A DNA stretch of 64,000 bases from Aliivibrio salmonicida LFI1238. Its GTDB lineage: Bacteria > Pseudomonadota > Gammaproteobacteria > Enterobacterales > Vibrionaceae. This document shows, piece after piece, positions 8,980-17,130 of this stretch (its first letter is position 1; each line of letters starts with the position of its first letter). Both the position numbers and the translations under genes were made by a program. Under the pieces are notes generated by a model, which searched no databases, was not told where the DNA came from, and was given only the letters and a program-made list of their open reading frames with translations. The stretch is from contig NC_011312.1 in assembly GCF_000196495.1 (NCBI RefSeq), positions 806,001 to 870,000 on the forward strand. The letters are read 5' to 3'.

Positions 8980-9591
8980 GTGGAAGCCTACGAAACTGAA
9001 GAACAACAAGTTGAAGCCATTAAAAGTTGGTGGAAAGAAAATGGCAAGGCTGTCGTAATTGGTGGTGTTGTTGGTATTGGTGCGATTCTAGGTTGGAAAT
9101 ATTACCAATCGATGCAAGTGACTGCGAAAGAAACGGCTTCTGCAGGTTACGAAAGAACATTGACGGCATTGCACACCTCTGGAGCTAAAGCTGAAGAAAC
9201 GACTCAAACTTTTATTGCAGCACATGCGAAAAGTGAATATGCCGCATTGGCAGCACTTCAGTTAGCTAAAGTTCAAGTTGAAGCGAATCAATTAGATGCC
9301 GCATTAGAACAGTTGATTTGGATTTCAAACAACAGTAAAGATGATGCATTAGTCGCAATGGCTCAAGTTCGTGCTGCTCGTATTCAAGCGGAACAAAATA
9401 AGTTTGATGCTGCACTTACTACATTAGCTGGTGTTAAATCAACAAGCTGGTCTGCTCGTGTTGCTGAATTGAAAGGCGACATTGCACTGAGTCAAGGTGA
9501 TATTGCAACCGCTCGTTCTGAATATACAGAGTCACTTCAAGATGGCATGAATCCATCTGTTCAAATGAAATTGGACGACTTAGCTGAGTAA
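8980..9591 (+). CDS. yfgM: YfgM, ancillary SecYEG translocon / periplasmic chaperone-network protein
   Basis: Inner-membrane protein with a short cytosolic N-terminus, one membrane helix (about residues 24-42, AVVIGGVVGIGAILGWKYY) and a periplasmic TPR-like domain. In E. coli it binds SecYEG and the chaperone PpiD, and its cytosolic part affects RcsB. The GTG start at 8980 follows GAGGATAGG; it gives the family N-terminus with EEQQVEAIKSWWKENGK. The length is 203 residues. It sits between hisS and bamB with 11- and 10-base gaps, the standard gamma-proteobacterial order. Confidence 0.94.
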   Translation: MEAYETEEQQVEAIKSWWKENGKAVVIGGVVGIGAILGWKYYQSMQVTAKETASAGYERTLTALHTSGAKAEETTQTFIAAHAKSEYAALAALQLAKVQVEANQLDAALEQLIWISNNSKDDALVAMAQVRAARIQAEQNKFDAALTTLAGVKSTSWSARVAELKGDIALSQGDIATARSEYTESLQDGMNPSVQMKLDDLAE

Positions 9592-9601
9592 GGACAACTG
9601 A

Positions 9602-10759
9602 ATGCGTAAGGTGTTAAAAAAAGCGGCATTATGTACCTTTGGTTTCTCCATGCTTGTTGGTTGTGCGAGTGAAGAAGATACAATCGTAATGGCACCTGTT
9701 CCTGTTGTTCAGAATCAATTTGAACCAACAACGGAATGGACAAGTTCAATTGGTGATGGTGTTGGACACTATTTTTCACGTTTAACACCTGCATATGCTT
9801 ACGATAAGATTTATGTCGCAAGTCGAGATGGTCTTGTTAAAGCACTTGACCCTAAAAACGGTAAAACCATTTGGGAGCAAGATTTAGAACAAGATGATAC
9901 TGCTCGATTATCTGGCGGTCTGACGCTGACTTATGGAAAAGTATTCATTGGTTCTGAAAATGGAGAGATTATCACTCTTGATGCAGAAACGGGTGAAGAG
10001 CTTTGGCGTGAGAAAGTAGATGGTGAAGTTATTGCTAAACCATTAGCAGACGAAGGTTATGTAATCGTTCATACCAGTCGTGGGGCTTTGGTTGCATTTG
10101 ATGCGGAAACCGGAACCGAAAAGTGGGAAATTAACAGTGAAGTTCCTAGTTTAACACTTCGTGGTGACAGTGCTCCAGTCAGTATATCTGGTGGTGTCTT
10201 TTGGGGAATGTCTAATGGACGTTTAGCAGCAGCATTGATGTCTAAAGGTCAATTATTGTGGCAACAACCAGTAGGAACACCAAAAGGAGCGACTGAAATT
10301 GATCGCCTTGTTGATGTCGATTCATCGCCATTAATCCTTGGTGGACGTTTATATACTATTGGCTATAACGGACAGCTGATTGCGTTAGATCTTCGTACTG
10401 GTCAACCTGCGTGGAAGCGTAATTACTCTTCTGCCATGGATATGTCTACGGATGGAAAGCGTCTTTTCCTAGTAACAGAAAAAGATCATGTTGTTGCCGT
10501 CGATGCACGAAGTGGTACTGAGCTTTGGAACAATAAAGAGCTAGAGTATCGTCAGTTAACATCACCAATTATCATCGATAATTATGTAGTTTTAGCGGAT
10601 AACGAAGGTTATTTGCATTGGCTAGATAAAGAAAGCGGTTTGTTTGTTTCGCAACAAGAAATTGACAGCGATGGTATTGCGGTTTCACCGATAGTGGTTG
10701 GGGATAGTTTCCTAATTGTTACACGTGAAGGCGATATCAAAAAAATGCGAATTAAATAA
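9602..10759 (+). CDS. bamB: BamB, outer-membrane protein assembly lipoprotein
   Basis: Beta-propeller lipoprotein of the BAM complex that inserts outer-membrane proteins. The signal peptide ends in a lipobox MLVGC with Cys21 lipidated. PQQ-like propeller repeats follow over the rest of the 385 residues, seen as recurring A-L-D/D-A-x-T-G-x-x-x-W segments (for example ALDPKNGKTIWEQDL and TLDAETGEELWREKV). It is the last gene of the rlmN-to-bamB run, which ends at a hairpin terminator at 10785-10819. The start ATG at 9602 follows AAGGACAAC. Confidence 0.96.
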   Translation: MRKVLKKAALCTFGFSMLVGCASEEDTIVMAPVPVVQNQFEPTTEWTSSIGDGVGHYFSRLTPAYAYDKIYVASRDGLVKALDPKNGKTIWEQDLEQDDTARLSGGLTLTYGKVFIGSENGEIITLDAETGEELWREKVDGEVIAKPLADEGYVIVHTSRGALVAFDAETGTEKWEINSEVPSLTLRGDSAPVSISGGVFWGMSNGRLAAALMSKGQLLWQQPVGTPKGATEIDRLVDVDSSPLILGGRLYTIGYNGQLIALDLRTGQPAWKRNYSSAMDMSTDGKRLFLVTEKDHVVAVDARSGTELWNNKELEYRQLTSPIIIDNYVVLADNEGYLHWLDKESGLFVSQQEIDSDGIAVSPIVVGDSFLIVTREGDIKKMRIK

Positions 10760-10784
10760 GTTTTATTTGCTATAATTGTGAATT

Positions 10785-10819
10785 GGCTCCAAGTCCTTCT
10801 GACTTTGGAGCCTTTTATT
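10785..10819 (+). terminator. Rho-independent terminator after bamB
   Basis: GGCTCCAAGTC (10785-10795) pairs with GACTTTGGAGCC (10801-10812) with a single-base bulge, a loop of about 5 bases and a following TTTT. It closes the operon that ends with bamB. Confidence 0.8.
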
Positions 10820-10842
10820 GTTTTTAGATAGTGAAAGATAAT

Positions 10843-10897
10843 CCAATTTGGTGATGGTTTTTATCCGTTCATATTAAAAAAACTATCATCAAATTGG
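10843..10897. repeat. Long imperfect inverted repeat upstream of der
   Basis: Arm 1 (10843-10862) CCAATTTGGTGATGGTTTTT is nearly the reverse complement of arm 2 (10876-10897), which ends CATCAAATTGG; two mismatches over about 20 bases, with a loop of about 13 bases. It lies between the bamB terminator and the der start, where the der promoter should be. It may be a regulatory hairpin or a dispersed intergenic repeat. Confidence 0.6.
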
Positions 10898-10939
10898 TAT
10901 TAGCTCGCGCTATGCCTATGATTAAATTAAGAGGTATAT

Positions 10940-12442
10940 ATGATTCCTGTTGTTGCTCTGGTAGGGCGTCCAAATGTTGGTAAGTCGACGCTGTTTAACC
11001 GTGTTACACGCACAAGGGATGCATTAGTTGCTGACTTTCCAGGCTTAACGCGTGACCGTAAATATGGTCGAGCTAAGTTAGAAGAGCAAGAATTCATTCT
11101 AATCGATACCGGCGGTATTGATGGAACAGAAGAAGGTGTTGAAACTAAAATGGCTGAACAGTCATTAGCTGCGATTGAAGAAGCTGATGTTGTGCTATTT
11201 ATGGTTGATGGCCGTGCTGGTTTGACATCATCTGATGAAGCGATAGCAAAACACTTACGTTCTCGTGAAAAACCAACATTCTTAGTCGTAAACAAGATTG
11301 ATGGTATTGATGCAGATGCGGCAAGTGCTGAGTTCTGGCAATTAGGTATGAGTAAAGTATACCAAATCGCCGCTTCACACGGTCGTGGTGTCACTTCTCT
11401 GCTTGAGCTTGCTCTTGCACCTTTTATGGAAGAGCTTGTTGAAGAATCTTTAAGAGATGAAAACGGTGAGATTACTGATCTGACTGAATTTGAAGATTTT
11501 GAAGACGAAGAAAAAGATCTTACAGAAGAAGATGCAGAGAAAGATTTTGCTCGTCTTCAAGATCAACCAATCAAACTTGCTATTATCGGTCGTCCTAACG
11601 TAGGTAAATCAACGCTAATTAACCGTATTTTAGGTGAAGAGCGTGTGGTTGTTTACGATATGCCAGGTACAACTCGTGACTCTATTTACATTCCAATGGA
11701 ACGTGAAGGTCAAGAATATGTACTGATCGATACTGCGGGTGTTCGTCGTCGCGGTCGTATCAATGAAACCGTTGAAAAATTCTCAGTAATCAAAACATTG
11801 AAAGCAATCGAAGATGCTAACGTTGTTTTATTGGTTATTGATGCGCGTGAAAATATTTCAGATCAAGATCTAAGCTTGTTAGGCTTTGCATTGAACGCGG
11901 GTCGTTCTTTAGTTATTGCTGTTAATAAGTGGGATGGATTGAATAATGAAGTTAAAGAGAAAGTAAAATCAGAACTAGACCGTCGTTTAGGTTTTGTTGA
12001 CTTTGCTCGTCTTCACTTTATTTCAGCATTGCATGGTACGGGTGTTGGTCATTTATATGAATCAGTACAAGAAGCCTATGTTTCTGCAACTAAGCGTGTA
12101 GGTACATCTGTTCTTACTCGTGTTATGAAGATGGCTCAAGATGATCACCAACCGCCAATGGTTCGTGGCCGTCGTGTGAAATTGAAATACGCGCACGCTG
12201 GTGGTTATAACCCACCACTTATCGTTATTCACGGTAACCAAGTAAAAGAATTACCTTCTTCTTACAAACGTTTCTTAATGAACTACTTCCGTAAATCATT
12301 AGAAATCATGGGAACACCAATTCGTATTCAATTCCAGAACAGCGAAAACCCATTTGAAGATCGCGGTGGTAAATTAACATTGTCTCAAGAGCGTCAACGT
12401 AAACGTCTTGTTGGTGCTGTTAAAAACCGCAATAAAAAATAA
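10940..12442 (+). CDS. der: Der (EngA), double-GTPase ribosome assembly factor
   Basis: Essential GTPase with two tandem G domains that acts in 50S subunit maturation. The first P-loop GRPNVGKST starts at residue 8, and the second GRPNVGKST starts near residue 217. Each is followed by its DxxG (DTGG, DTAG) and NKxD (NKID, NKWD) motifs, and a KH-like domain forms the C-terminus from about residue 380. The linker between G domains is strongly acidic (about 165-205), as in gamma-proteobacteria. The 500-residue length is normal. Start ATG at 10940 follows AAGAGG. Confidence 0.97.
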   Translation: MIPVVALVGRPNVGKSTLFNRVTRTRDALVADFPGLTRDRKYGRAKLEEQEFILIDTGGIDGTEEGVETKMAEQSLAAIEEADVVLFMVDGRAGLTSSDEAIAKHLRSREKPTFLVVNKIDGIDADAASAEFWQLGMSKVYQIAASHGRGVTSLLELALAPFMEELVEESLRDENGEITDLTEFEDFEDEEKDLTEEDAEKDFARLQDQPIKLAIIGRPNVGKSTLINRILGEERVVVYDMPGTTRDSIYIPMEREGQEYVLIDTAGVRRRGRINETVEKFSVIKTLKAIEDANVVLLVIDARENISDQDLSLLGFALNAGRSLVIAVNKWDGLNNEVKEKVKSELDRRLGFVDFARLHFISALHGTGVGHLYESVQEAYVSATKRVGTSVLTRVMKMAQDDHQPPMVRGRRVKLKYAHAGGYNPPLIVIHGNQVKELPSSYKRFLMNYFRKSLEIMGTPIRIQFQNSENPFEDRGGKLTLSQERQRKRLVGAVKNRNKK

Positions 12443-12460
12443 ATTCAACTAAACGATAAA

Positions 12461-12485
12461 CGCCCAATTAATTGGGCGTTTTTTT
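12461..12485 (+). terminator. Rho-independent terminator after der
   Basis: CGCCCAATTAATTGGGCG (12461-12478) is a perfect palindrome followed by seven T. It lies 18 bases after the der stop. The downstream gene starts only 12 bases beyond the T run. Confidence 0.85.
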
Positions 12486-12496
12486 AGGTAAAAATC

Positions 12497-13372
12497 ATGA
12501 CTCAATTCTTTTCAACGGATGTTTTATTCTGTCATCAAACGTGGCAACACACCTCTGAAATTCAATTAATTAAAAAAACAGAACAAGGCCAATGGCTTGT
12601 TGTGAAAGAAACGCCTTTTCACCCTGTTAGTCATATTTGGCCAGATCACCCAGAAGATAAAGGAACGATTAGTACTCGTTCAAATGAATATCCAGTACTT
12701 GCTTGTCATACTGCTGCTATTGAATTATCGACGGGTACTCTATATACCAATAAAGAAATACCGATTAAACGAGGTGAAGAGGGCTGGGTGTTTGTTGTTG
12801 CTCATTTAGTTGAGAGTGCAGTGCCCGTTTCTCTTGGTGATAGCATTGAGTTAACGGTTGATGAAGAACATCAAAAAGCATTAAGCCGAGGACACAGTGC
12901 AGGCCATATTGCCTATCTTGCATTAAATAAAGCGCTTCATGCTAAGTATTGGCGTAAAGATGCAGACAGAAAAGATGAATTAGGTCATTACAATTTTAAT
13001 AACTACGCCCAAGTTACAAGTTTTGTAACAGAAGACAATTGTGAAGACATTTATCGTTTAGGTAAAACACTTCGTAAGCGTGGATTAAACAGCGTTGAAA
13101 TGCTAGATGATCTTTCTGCTATTGAGCATCAAATAAACCAACAGATTAAAGAGTGGTTATCATTAGGCAGTAAGGTAAGCATGAAGTGTGATGGTAAAGC
13201 GTTAACAGACTCACGTTATTGGATTGCTGATTTTGGTATAGATGGTAGTGCAAAATTGCCTTGTGGTGGAACACATGTTGCTTCATTTGATGAATATCAA
13301 GAAATTAAGGTGCAACTACAAGTTCAAGGTGAACAAGAATTATTGATGATAACGCAGTCCATAAAGCGATAA
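12497..13372 (+). CDS. AlaX-like metal-dependent (alanyl-tRNA) editing protein
   Basis: Member of the threonyl/alanyl-tRNA synthetase second-additional-domain family. Such free-standing proteins hydrolyse wrongly charged Ser- or Gly-tRNA-Ala. The Zn-binding pattern is complete: His133 and His137 in GHSAGH, Cys256 and His260 in CGGTH. The N-terminal half (residues 1-110) is a beta-rich domain like the one beside the editing domain in AlaRS, so it resembles the longer AlaX type. It has no catalytic aminoacylation domain. The start ATG (12497) is 12 bases after the der terminator. The real substrate cannot be read from the sequence. Confidence 0.8.
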   Translation: MTQFFSTDVLFCHQTWQHTSEIQLIKKTEQGQWLVVKETPFHPVSHIWPDHPEDKGTISTRSNEYPVLACHTAAIELSTGTLYTNKEIPIKRGEEGWVFVVAHLVESAVPVSLGDSIELTVDEEHQKALSRGHSAGHIAYLALNKALHAKYWRKDADRKDELGHYNFNNYAQVTSFVTEDNCEDIYRLGKTLRKRGLNSVEMLDDLSAIEHQINQQIKEWLSLGSKVSMKCDGKALTDSRYWIADFGIDGSAKLPCGGTHVASFDEYQEIKVQLQVQGEQELLMITQSIKR

Positions 13373-13668
13373 TAGGAATACATAAATCGAAATTACATGA
13401 AGTGTAGAGTACGCTCTGTTATTTACGTAATTAAAGGTAATTCAACTGGAAGAGTCTTCTTGTTCTCTGATTGATGTACTGGATCTTTGTGTTTCACACA
13501 TCATTATTGGTTTTTTATATCGTTTTAAATTGAAATACAGAATATGTAACTAATGCTTTCGGGGTGTGGTTATATAAATGTTCTTAAAGGGGATGATCGC
13601 TGATCAGATCCCTATAAGCGCAAAGATCTGCATTTGTTTAAAGTGAATAGTCGTAGAGGAAGTAAGTG

Positions 13669-13905
13669 ATGCAAGTAAATCAATGCCCAAGCTGCCAATC
13701 AGAATTACGCTGGCAGAAAGAGGGTTATCATTGTGATTTTTGTCAGGTTGATTTTAAAAAAATCGCACATTGTCCTGACTGCAATAAAGAAATGGAAAAG
13801 CTTAACGCCTGTGGTGCGGCAAATTATTTCTGCCATGAGTGTAATGAGCTGAAGTCAAAATCACGAGTAAAGACTGAGTTAGTACAATTAAGCGATAAGC
13901 TGTAA
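13669..13905 (+). CDS. yfgJ: YfgJ-like zinc-ribbon protein
   Basis: A small protein of 78 residues made of two zinc-ribbon halves: CPSCQ...CDFC and CPDCN...CGAANYFCHEC. It matches the YfgJ/DUF1407 family of unknown role, which in enterics also sits beside der and xseA. The ATG at 13669 is chosen over the overlapping GTG at 13666; GAGGAAG stands upstream. The stop codon is one base from the xseA stop on the other strand, so the two genes converge with no room for a separate terminator. Confidence 0.85.
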   Translation: MQVNQCPSCQSELRWQKEGYHCDFCQVDFKKIAHCPDCNKEMEKLNACGAANYFCHECNELKSKSRVKTELVQLSDKL

Positions 13906-13906
13906 G

Positions 13907-15241
13907 TTACTTATCGACTGTTGATTGTACTTCACCATCAACAAAGCGGGTCGTAATGGTATCACCAGTATGAACCTGCTGAGTTGATGTTATGAGACTG
14001 CCTGATGCATTACGTGTAATTGAATAGCCTCGCTTTAATGTTGCAAGAGGGCTTACGGTATCCAGTTTTTCAGCAGCTAAAGCAAGCTGATGACGTTGCA
14101 TCAGTAAGTTTCTGTCCATTGAATCTAAAAGACGACGCTTTAATGTCTCTATACGTTGCTTATCTTGGTGTACTTTTCTTGCGGGAGATAAATTACTAAG
14201 ACGTAAAGAAAGGTTTTCTATTTTATGCTGATTACGCTCTAGTCGCTGTTGAATATGATTTTCTAAGCGTTGATTAAGATCGTCTAAACGTTGGCTTTGT
14301 GTATTTAATTGAAGTTGAGGATGTTGTTTTTCAATTCTAAATTGATATGTCGAAAGTCGTTTTTGTTGTTGGGATAAATAACGTTCAATAGCACTGCGTA
14401 AACGACGTTTTTGATGCGAGACTATCTGCAATTGAGAAGAGAGATCTCGACTCACTAGTTCTGCCGCAGCAGAAGGTGTTGGGGCACGTACATCGGCAAC
14501 AAAATCAGCGATAGTGACATCAATTTCATGACCTACAGCACTGACGATTGGTATCTGACTGGCAGCAATGGTTCTTGCCACAATTTCTTCATTAAAGCAC
14601 CAAAGATCCTCTAATGAACCGCCTCCACGGCCAACGATCAAAATATCACATTCATTACGGCTATTTGCTCGTCCAATGGCTTGCGCTATTTGAATGGCGG
14701 CATTTGTGCCTTGAACTAAGGTTGGATAAATGATGACAGGAAGATTTGGATCTCGTCGTTTTAATACGTTTAAAATATCAAAAAGAGCCGCGCCTGTTTT
14801 AGACGTAATAATACCGACACATTTCGGTTGCTCTGGTAAGGCCTTTTTAGCGGTCTGAGCGAATAAGCCTTCAGCGGCTAATGACATTTTTAAGTGATCG
14901 AATTCTTGTTGAAGACGACCATCCCCTTCAGCTTGCATGCTTTCAATGATTAACTGATAGTCACCACGAGGCTCATATAAAGAGAGACGAGCTTTAACAA
15001 GTACTTGCTTACCATTCTGAGGTTTAAACGTTACGCGACGATTATTGCCTTTAAACATGGCACATTTGACTTGAGCTTGGCTGTCTTTAAGAGTGAGATA
15101 CCAATGGCCAGAAACGGGCATTGTAAGGTTAGACACTTCACCAACAAGCCAAACAATTCCCATTTCATTTTCTAATAATAAACGAACTTCAGAATTCAAT
15201 CGGGAGACTGTAAAGATGCGGGGATTAGAATCGAGAGACAT
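13907..15241 (-). CDS. xseA: Exodeoxyribonuclease VII large subunit
   Basis: Large subunit of ExoVII, which degrades single-stranded DNA in both directions to acid-soluble oligonucleotides. Domain order: N-terminal OB fold (about residues 5-100, including GHWYLTLKDSQAQVKCAMF), catalytic core with GRGGGSLEDLWCFNEE (about 205-220) and GHEIDVTIADFVADVRAPTP (about 238-257), then long coiled coils to about 400 that bind the XseB subunits, and a short beta tail. The length is 444 residues. It is divergent from guaB, with 209 bases between the two starts. xseB is not in this window. Confidence 0.96.
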   Translation of the reverse strand: MSLDSNPRIFTVSRLNSEVRLLLENEMGIVWLVGEVSNLTMPVSGHWYLTLKDSQAQVKCAMFKGNNRRVTFKPQNGKQVLVKARLSLYEPRGDYQLIIESMQAEGDGRLQQEFDHLKMSLAAEGLFAQTAKKALPEQPKCVGIITSKTGAALFDILNVLKRRDPNLPVIIYPTLVQGTNAAIQIAQAIGRANSRNECDILIVGRGGGSLEDLWCFNEEIVARTIAASQIPIVSAVGHEIDVTIADFVADVRAPTPSAAAELVSRDLSSQLQIVSHQKRRLRSAIERYLSQQQKRLSTYQFRIEKQHPQLQLNTQSQRLDDLNQRLENHIQQRLERNQHKIENLSLRLSNLSPARKVHQDKQRIETLKRRLLDSMDRNLLMQRHQLALAAEKLDTVSPLATLKRGYSITRNASGSLITSTQQVHTGDTITTRFVDGEVQSTVDK

Positions 15242-15329
15242 GAGAATGCCTTAGACATGAATATAGGAATTAGCGGCAATATAATACATATCAAGGGGGT
15301 AATTGCAAATTAAAAATAAATAAATGTCT

Positions 15330-15357
15330 AGCCAAGCGTTTGCGCAGTGCGTATAAT
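15330..15357 (+). promoter_or_regulatory. guaB promoter with PurR-like box
   Basis: A perfect -10 hexamer TATAAT lies at 15352-15357. Just upstream, 15330-15345 (AGCCAAGCGTTTGCGC) matches 12 of 16 bases of the PurR consensus ACGCAAACGTTTGCGT and overlaps the -35 position. Repression of guaBA by PurR with guanine or hypoxanthine is known in E. coli, so this fits. Confidence 0.6.
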
Positions 15358-15362
15358 CCGTC

Positions 15363-15449
15363 TGCAATATCAAATCCAAAACACTTTATTATGCGAAACG
15401 ATAAAGTGGGATTTATTTCTTTTAACACCTTATGTTGTGAGATATTGCA
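15363..15449 (+). promoter_or_regulatory. Structured guaB mRNA leader
   Basis: TGCAATATC (15363-15371), at about the expected transcript 5' end, is the exact reverse complement of GATATTGCA (15441-15449), which ends one base before the guaB ATG. Inside lies a second stem: AAATCC (15372-15377) plus CACTTTAT (15382-15389) pair with ATAAAGTG (15401-15408) plus GGATTT (15409-15414), with a 4-base A bulge. The fold would cover the ribosome-binding region. The function is inferred. Confidence 0.45.
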
Positions 15450-15450
15450 A

Positions 15451-16914
15451 ATGCTACGAATCGCAAAAGAAGCTTTAACCTTCGATGACGTTTTACTCGT
15501 CCCAGCACACTCTACTGTTCTTCCTAACACCGCTGATATTCGCACTCAGTTAACGAAGAGCATCTCTCTAAATATCCCAATGATTTCAGCATCAATGGAT
15601 ACCGTGACAGAAGCGCGTCTTGCTATTGCGTTAGCGCAAGAGGGTGGCATCGGTTTTATCCACAAAAACATGTCAATTGAACAGCAAGCTGAAGAAGTTC
15701 GCTTAGTAAAAATCTTTGAAGCAGGCGTTGTCTCTGCTCCAGTAACCGTTCGTCCTGACGCAACTATTCAAGATGTGAAAGATCTGACTGAAAAACACGG
15801 TTTTGCTGGCTTCCCTGTAGTAACTGAAACTAACGAACTAGTTGGTATCATTACTGGTCGTGATGTTCGTTTCGTAACAGACTTATCTAAGAAAGTTGAC
15901 GTTGTAATGACGCCAAAATCACGCTTAGCTTCTGTTAAAGAAGGAGCAACTCGTGAAGAAGTTCAAGAGAAAATGCATGAAGCTCGCGTTGAGAAAGTAT
16001 TGGTAGTGAACGATGAGTTCCAACTAACTGGTATGATCACAGCAAAAGATTTCCATAAAGCAGAACGTAAACCGAATGCATGTAAAGACGAACGTGGTCG
16101 TCTACGTGTTGGTGCTGCTGTTGGTGCGGGTGCTGGTAACGAAGAGCGTGTTGCTGCTCTTGTTGAAGCGGGTGTTGACGTTCTACTTATCGATTCATCA
16201 CACGGTCACTCAGAAGGCGTTTTACAACGTATTCGTGAAACTCGTGCTGCTTTCCCTGATCTACAAATCATTGGTGGTAACGTTGCGACTGGTTTAGGCG
16301 CTCAAGCATTAATCGATGCTGGCGTAAGTGCGGTTAAAGTCGGTATTGGCCCGGGTTCAATTTGTACTACTCGCATTGTAACTGGTGTTGGTGTTCCTCA
16401 AATTACGGCAATTTCAGACGCAGCTGAAGTGGCAAATGCTCACGGCATTCCTGTTATTGCAGATGGCGGTATTCGTTACTCTGGTGATATTTGTAAAGCA
16501 ATCGCAGCTGGCGCATCATGCGTTATGGTTGGCTCAATGTTTGCTGGTACAGAGGAAGCTCCGGGTGAAGTCATTCTTTTCCAAGGTCGTTCATACAAAT
16601 CTTACCGTGGAATGGGCTCTCTGGGTGCAATGTCTCAAGGCTCTTCAGACCGTTACTTCCAATCCGATAATGCAGCGGACAAACTTGTCCCTGAAGGTAT
16701 TGAAGGCCGCATCGCGTATCGCGGTCGTCTAAAAGAGATCGTTCACCAACAAATGGGTGGTTTACGCTCAAGCATGGGCCTAACGGGTTCTGCAACGATT
16801 GAAGACATGCGTACTAAAGCAGAATTTGTAATAATCTCAGGTGCGGGTATGAAAGAATCACACGTACATGATGTTCAGATCACAAAAGAAGCACCAAACT
16901 ACCGTTTAGGTTAG
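15451..16914 (+). CDS. guaB: Inosine-5'-monophosphate dehydrogenase
   Basis: NAD-dependent oxidation of IMP to XMP, the committed step to guanine nucleotides. A TIM barrel (residues 1-90 and 200-487) is interrupted by two CBS domains (about 93-205). The catalytic Cys loop GIGPGSICTTRIVTGVG and the flap segment are intact. The length is 487 residues. The frame is open from 15340, but the ATG at 15451 gives the universal start MLRIAKEALTFDDVLLVPA. No strong Shine-Dalgarno sequence precedes it; the upstream bases lie in a foldable leader. It pairs with guaA downstream. Confidence 0.97.
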   Translation: MLRIAKEALTFDDVLLVPAHSTVLPNTADIRTQLTKSISLNIPMISASMDTVTEARLAIALAQEGGIGFIHKNMSIEQQAEEVRLVKIFEAGVVSAPVTVRPDATIQDVKDLTEKHGFAGFPVVTETNELVGIITGRDVRFVTDLSKKVDVVMTPKSRLASVKEGATREEVQEKMHEARVEKVLVVNDEFQLTGMITAKDFHKAERKPNACKDERGRLRVGAAVGAGAGNEERVAALVEAGVDVLLIDSSHGHSEGVLQRIRETRAAFPDLQIIGGNVATGLGAQALIDAGVSAVKVGIGPGSICTTRIVTGVGVPQITAISDAAEVANAHGIPVIADGGIRYSGDICKAIAAGASCVMVGSMFAGTEEAPGEVILFQGRSYKSYRGMGSLGAMSQGSSDRYFQSDNAADKLVPEGIEGRIAYRGRLKEIVHQQMGGLRSSMGLTGSATIEDMRTKAEFVIISGAGMKESHVHDVQITKEAPNYRLG

Positions 16915-17077
16915 AAAAAGCGCCTAGGTTAATTTTTCTTAGTTTTTGTAGAATCTTACGGTTTCGTTGTTAAAGGTACTCGTTTGCACATTGTAAATGT
17001 TGTACCTTCTCTTCGAGTTCGAGTGATTCTGCTTTGAAATATGAGAAAAATACTTTGTACCAAATTCAATTTTAAGC

Positions 17078-17102
17078 GTGTGGTTTTATAGTAAAACCAC
17101 AC
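17078..17102. promoter_or_regulatory. Perfect hairpin between guaB and guaA
   Basis: GTGTGGTTTTA (17078-17088) and TAAAACCACAC (17092-17102) form an 11-bp perfect stem with a 3-base loop, 28 bases before the guaA start. It lacks a T run on the + strand. It may be an mRNA processing or stabilising structure or a protein site within the 216-base guaB-guaA gap. Confidence 0.5.
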
Positions 17103-17130
17103 TAAATAAATGACTTTTTGAGAAAGACTA

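Noticed and set aside
15340..15450. Longer guaB protein starting at 15340 or 15391
   Set aside because: The added residues do not match the GuaB N-terminus, and 15340 lies upstream of the predicted -10 box.
16076..16732. Open frames on the + strand inside guaB (for example 16076-16297 and 16385-16732)
   Set aside because: They are out-of-frame shadows of guaB with unnatural Leu/Val-rich composition and no ribosome site.
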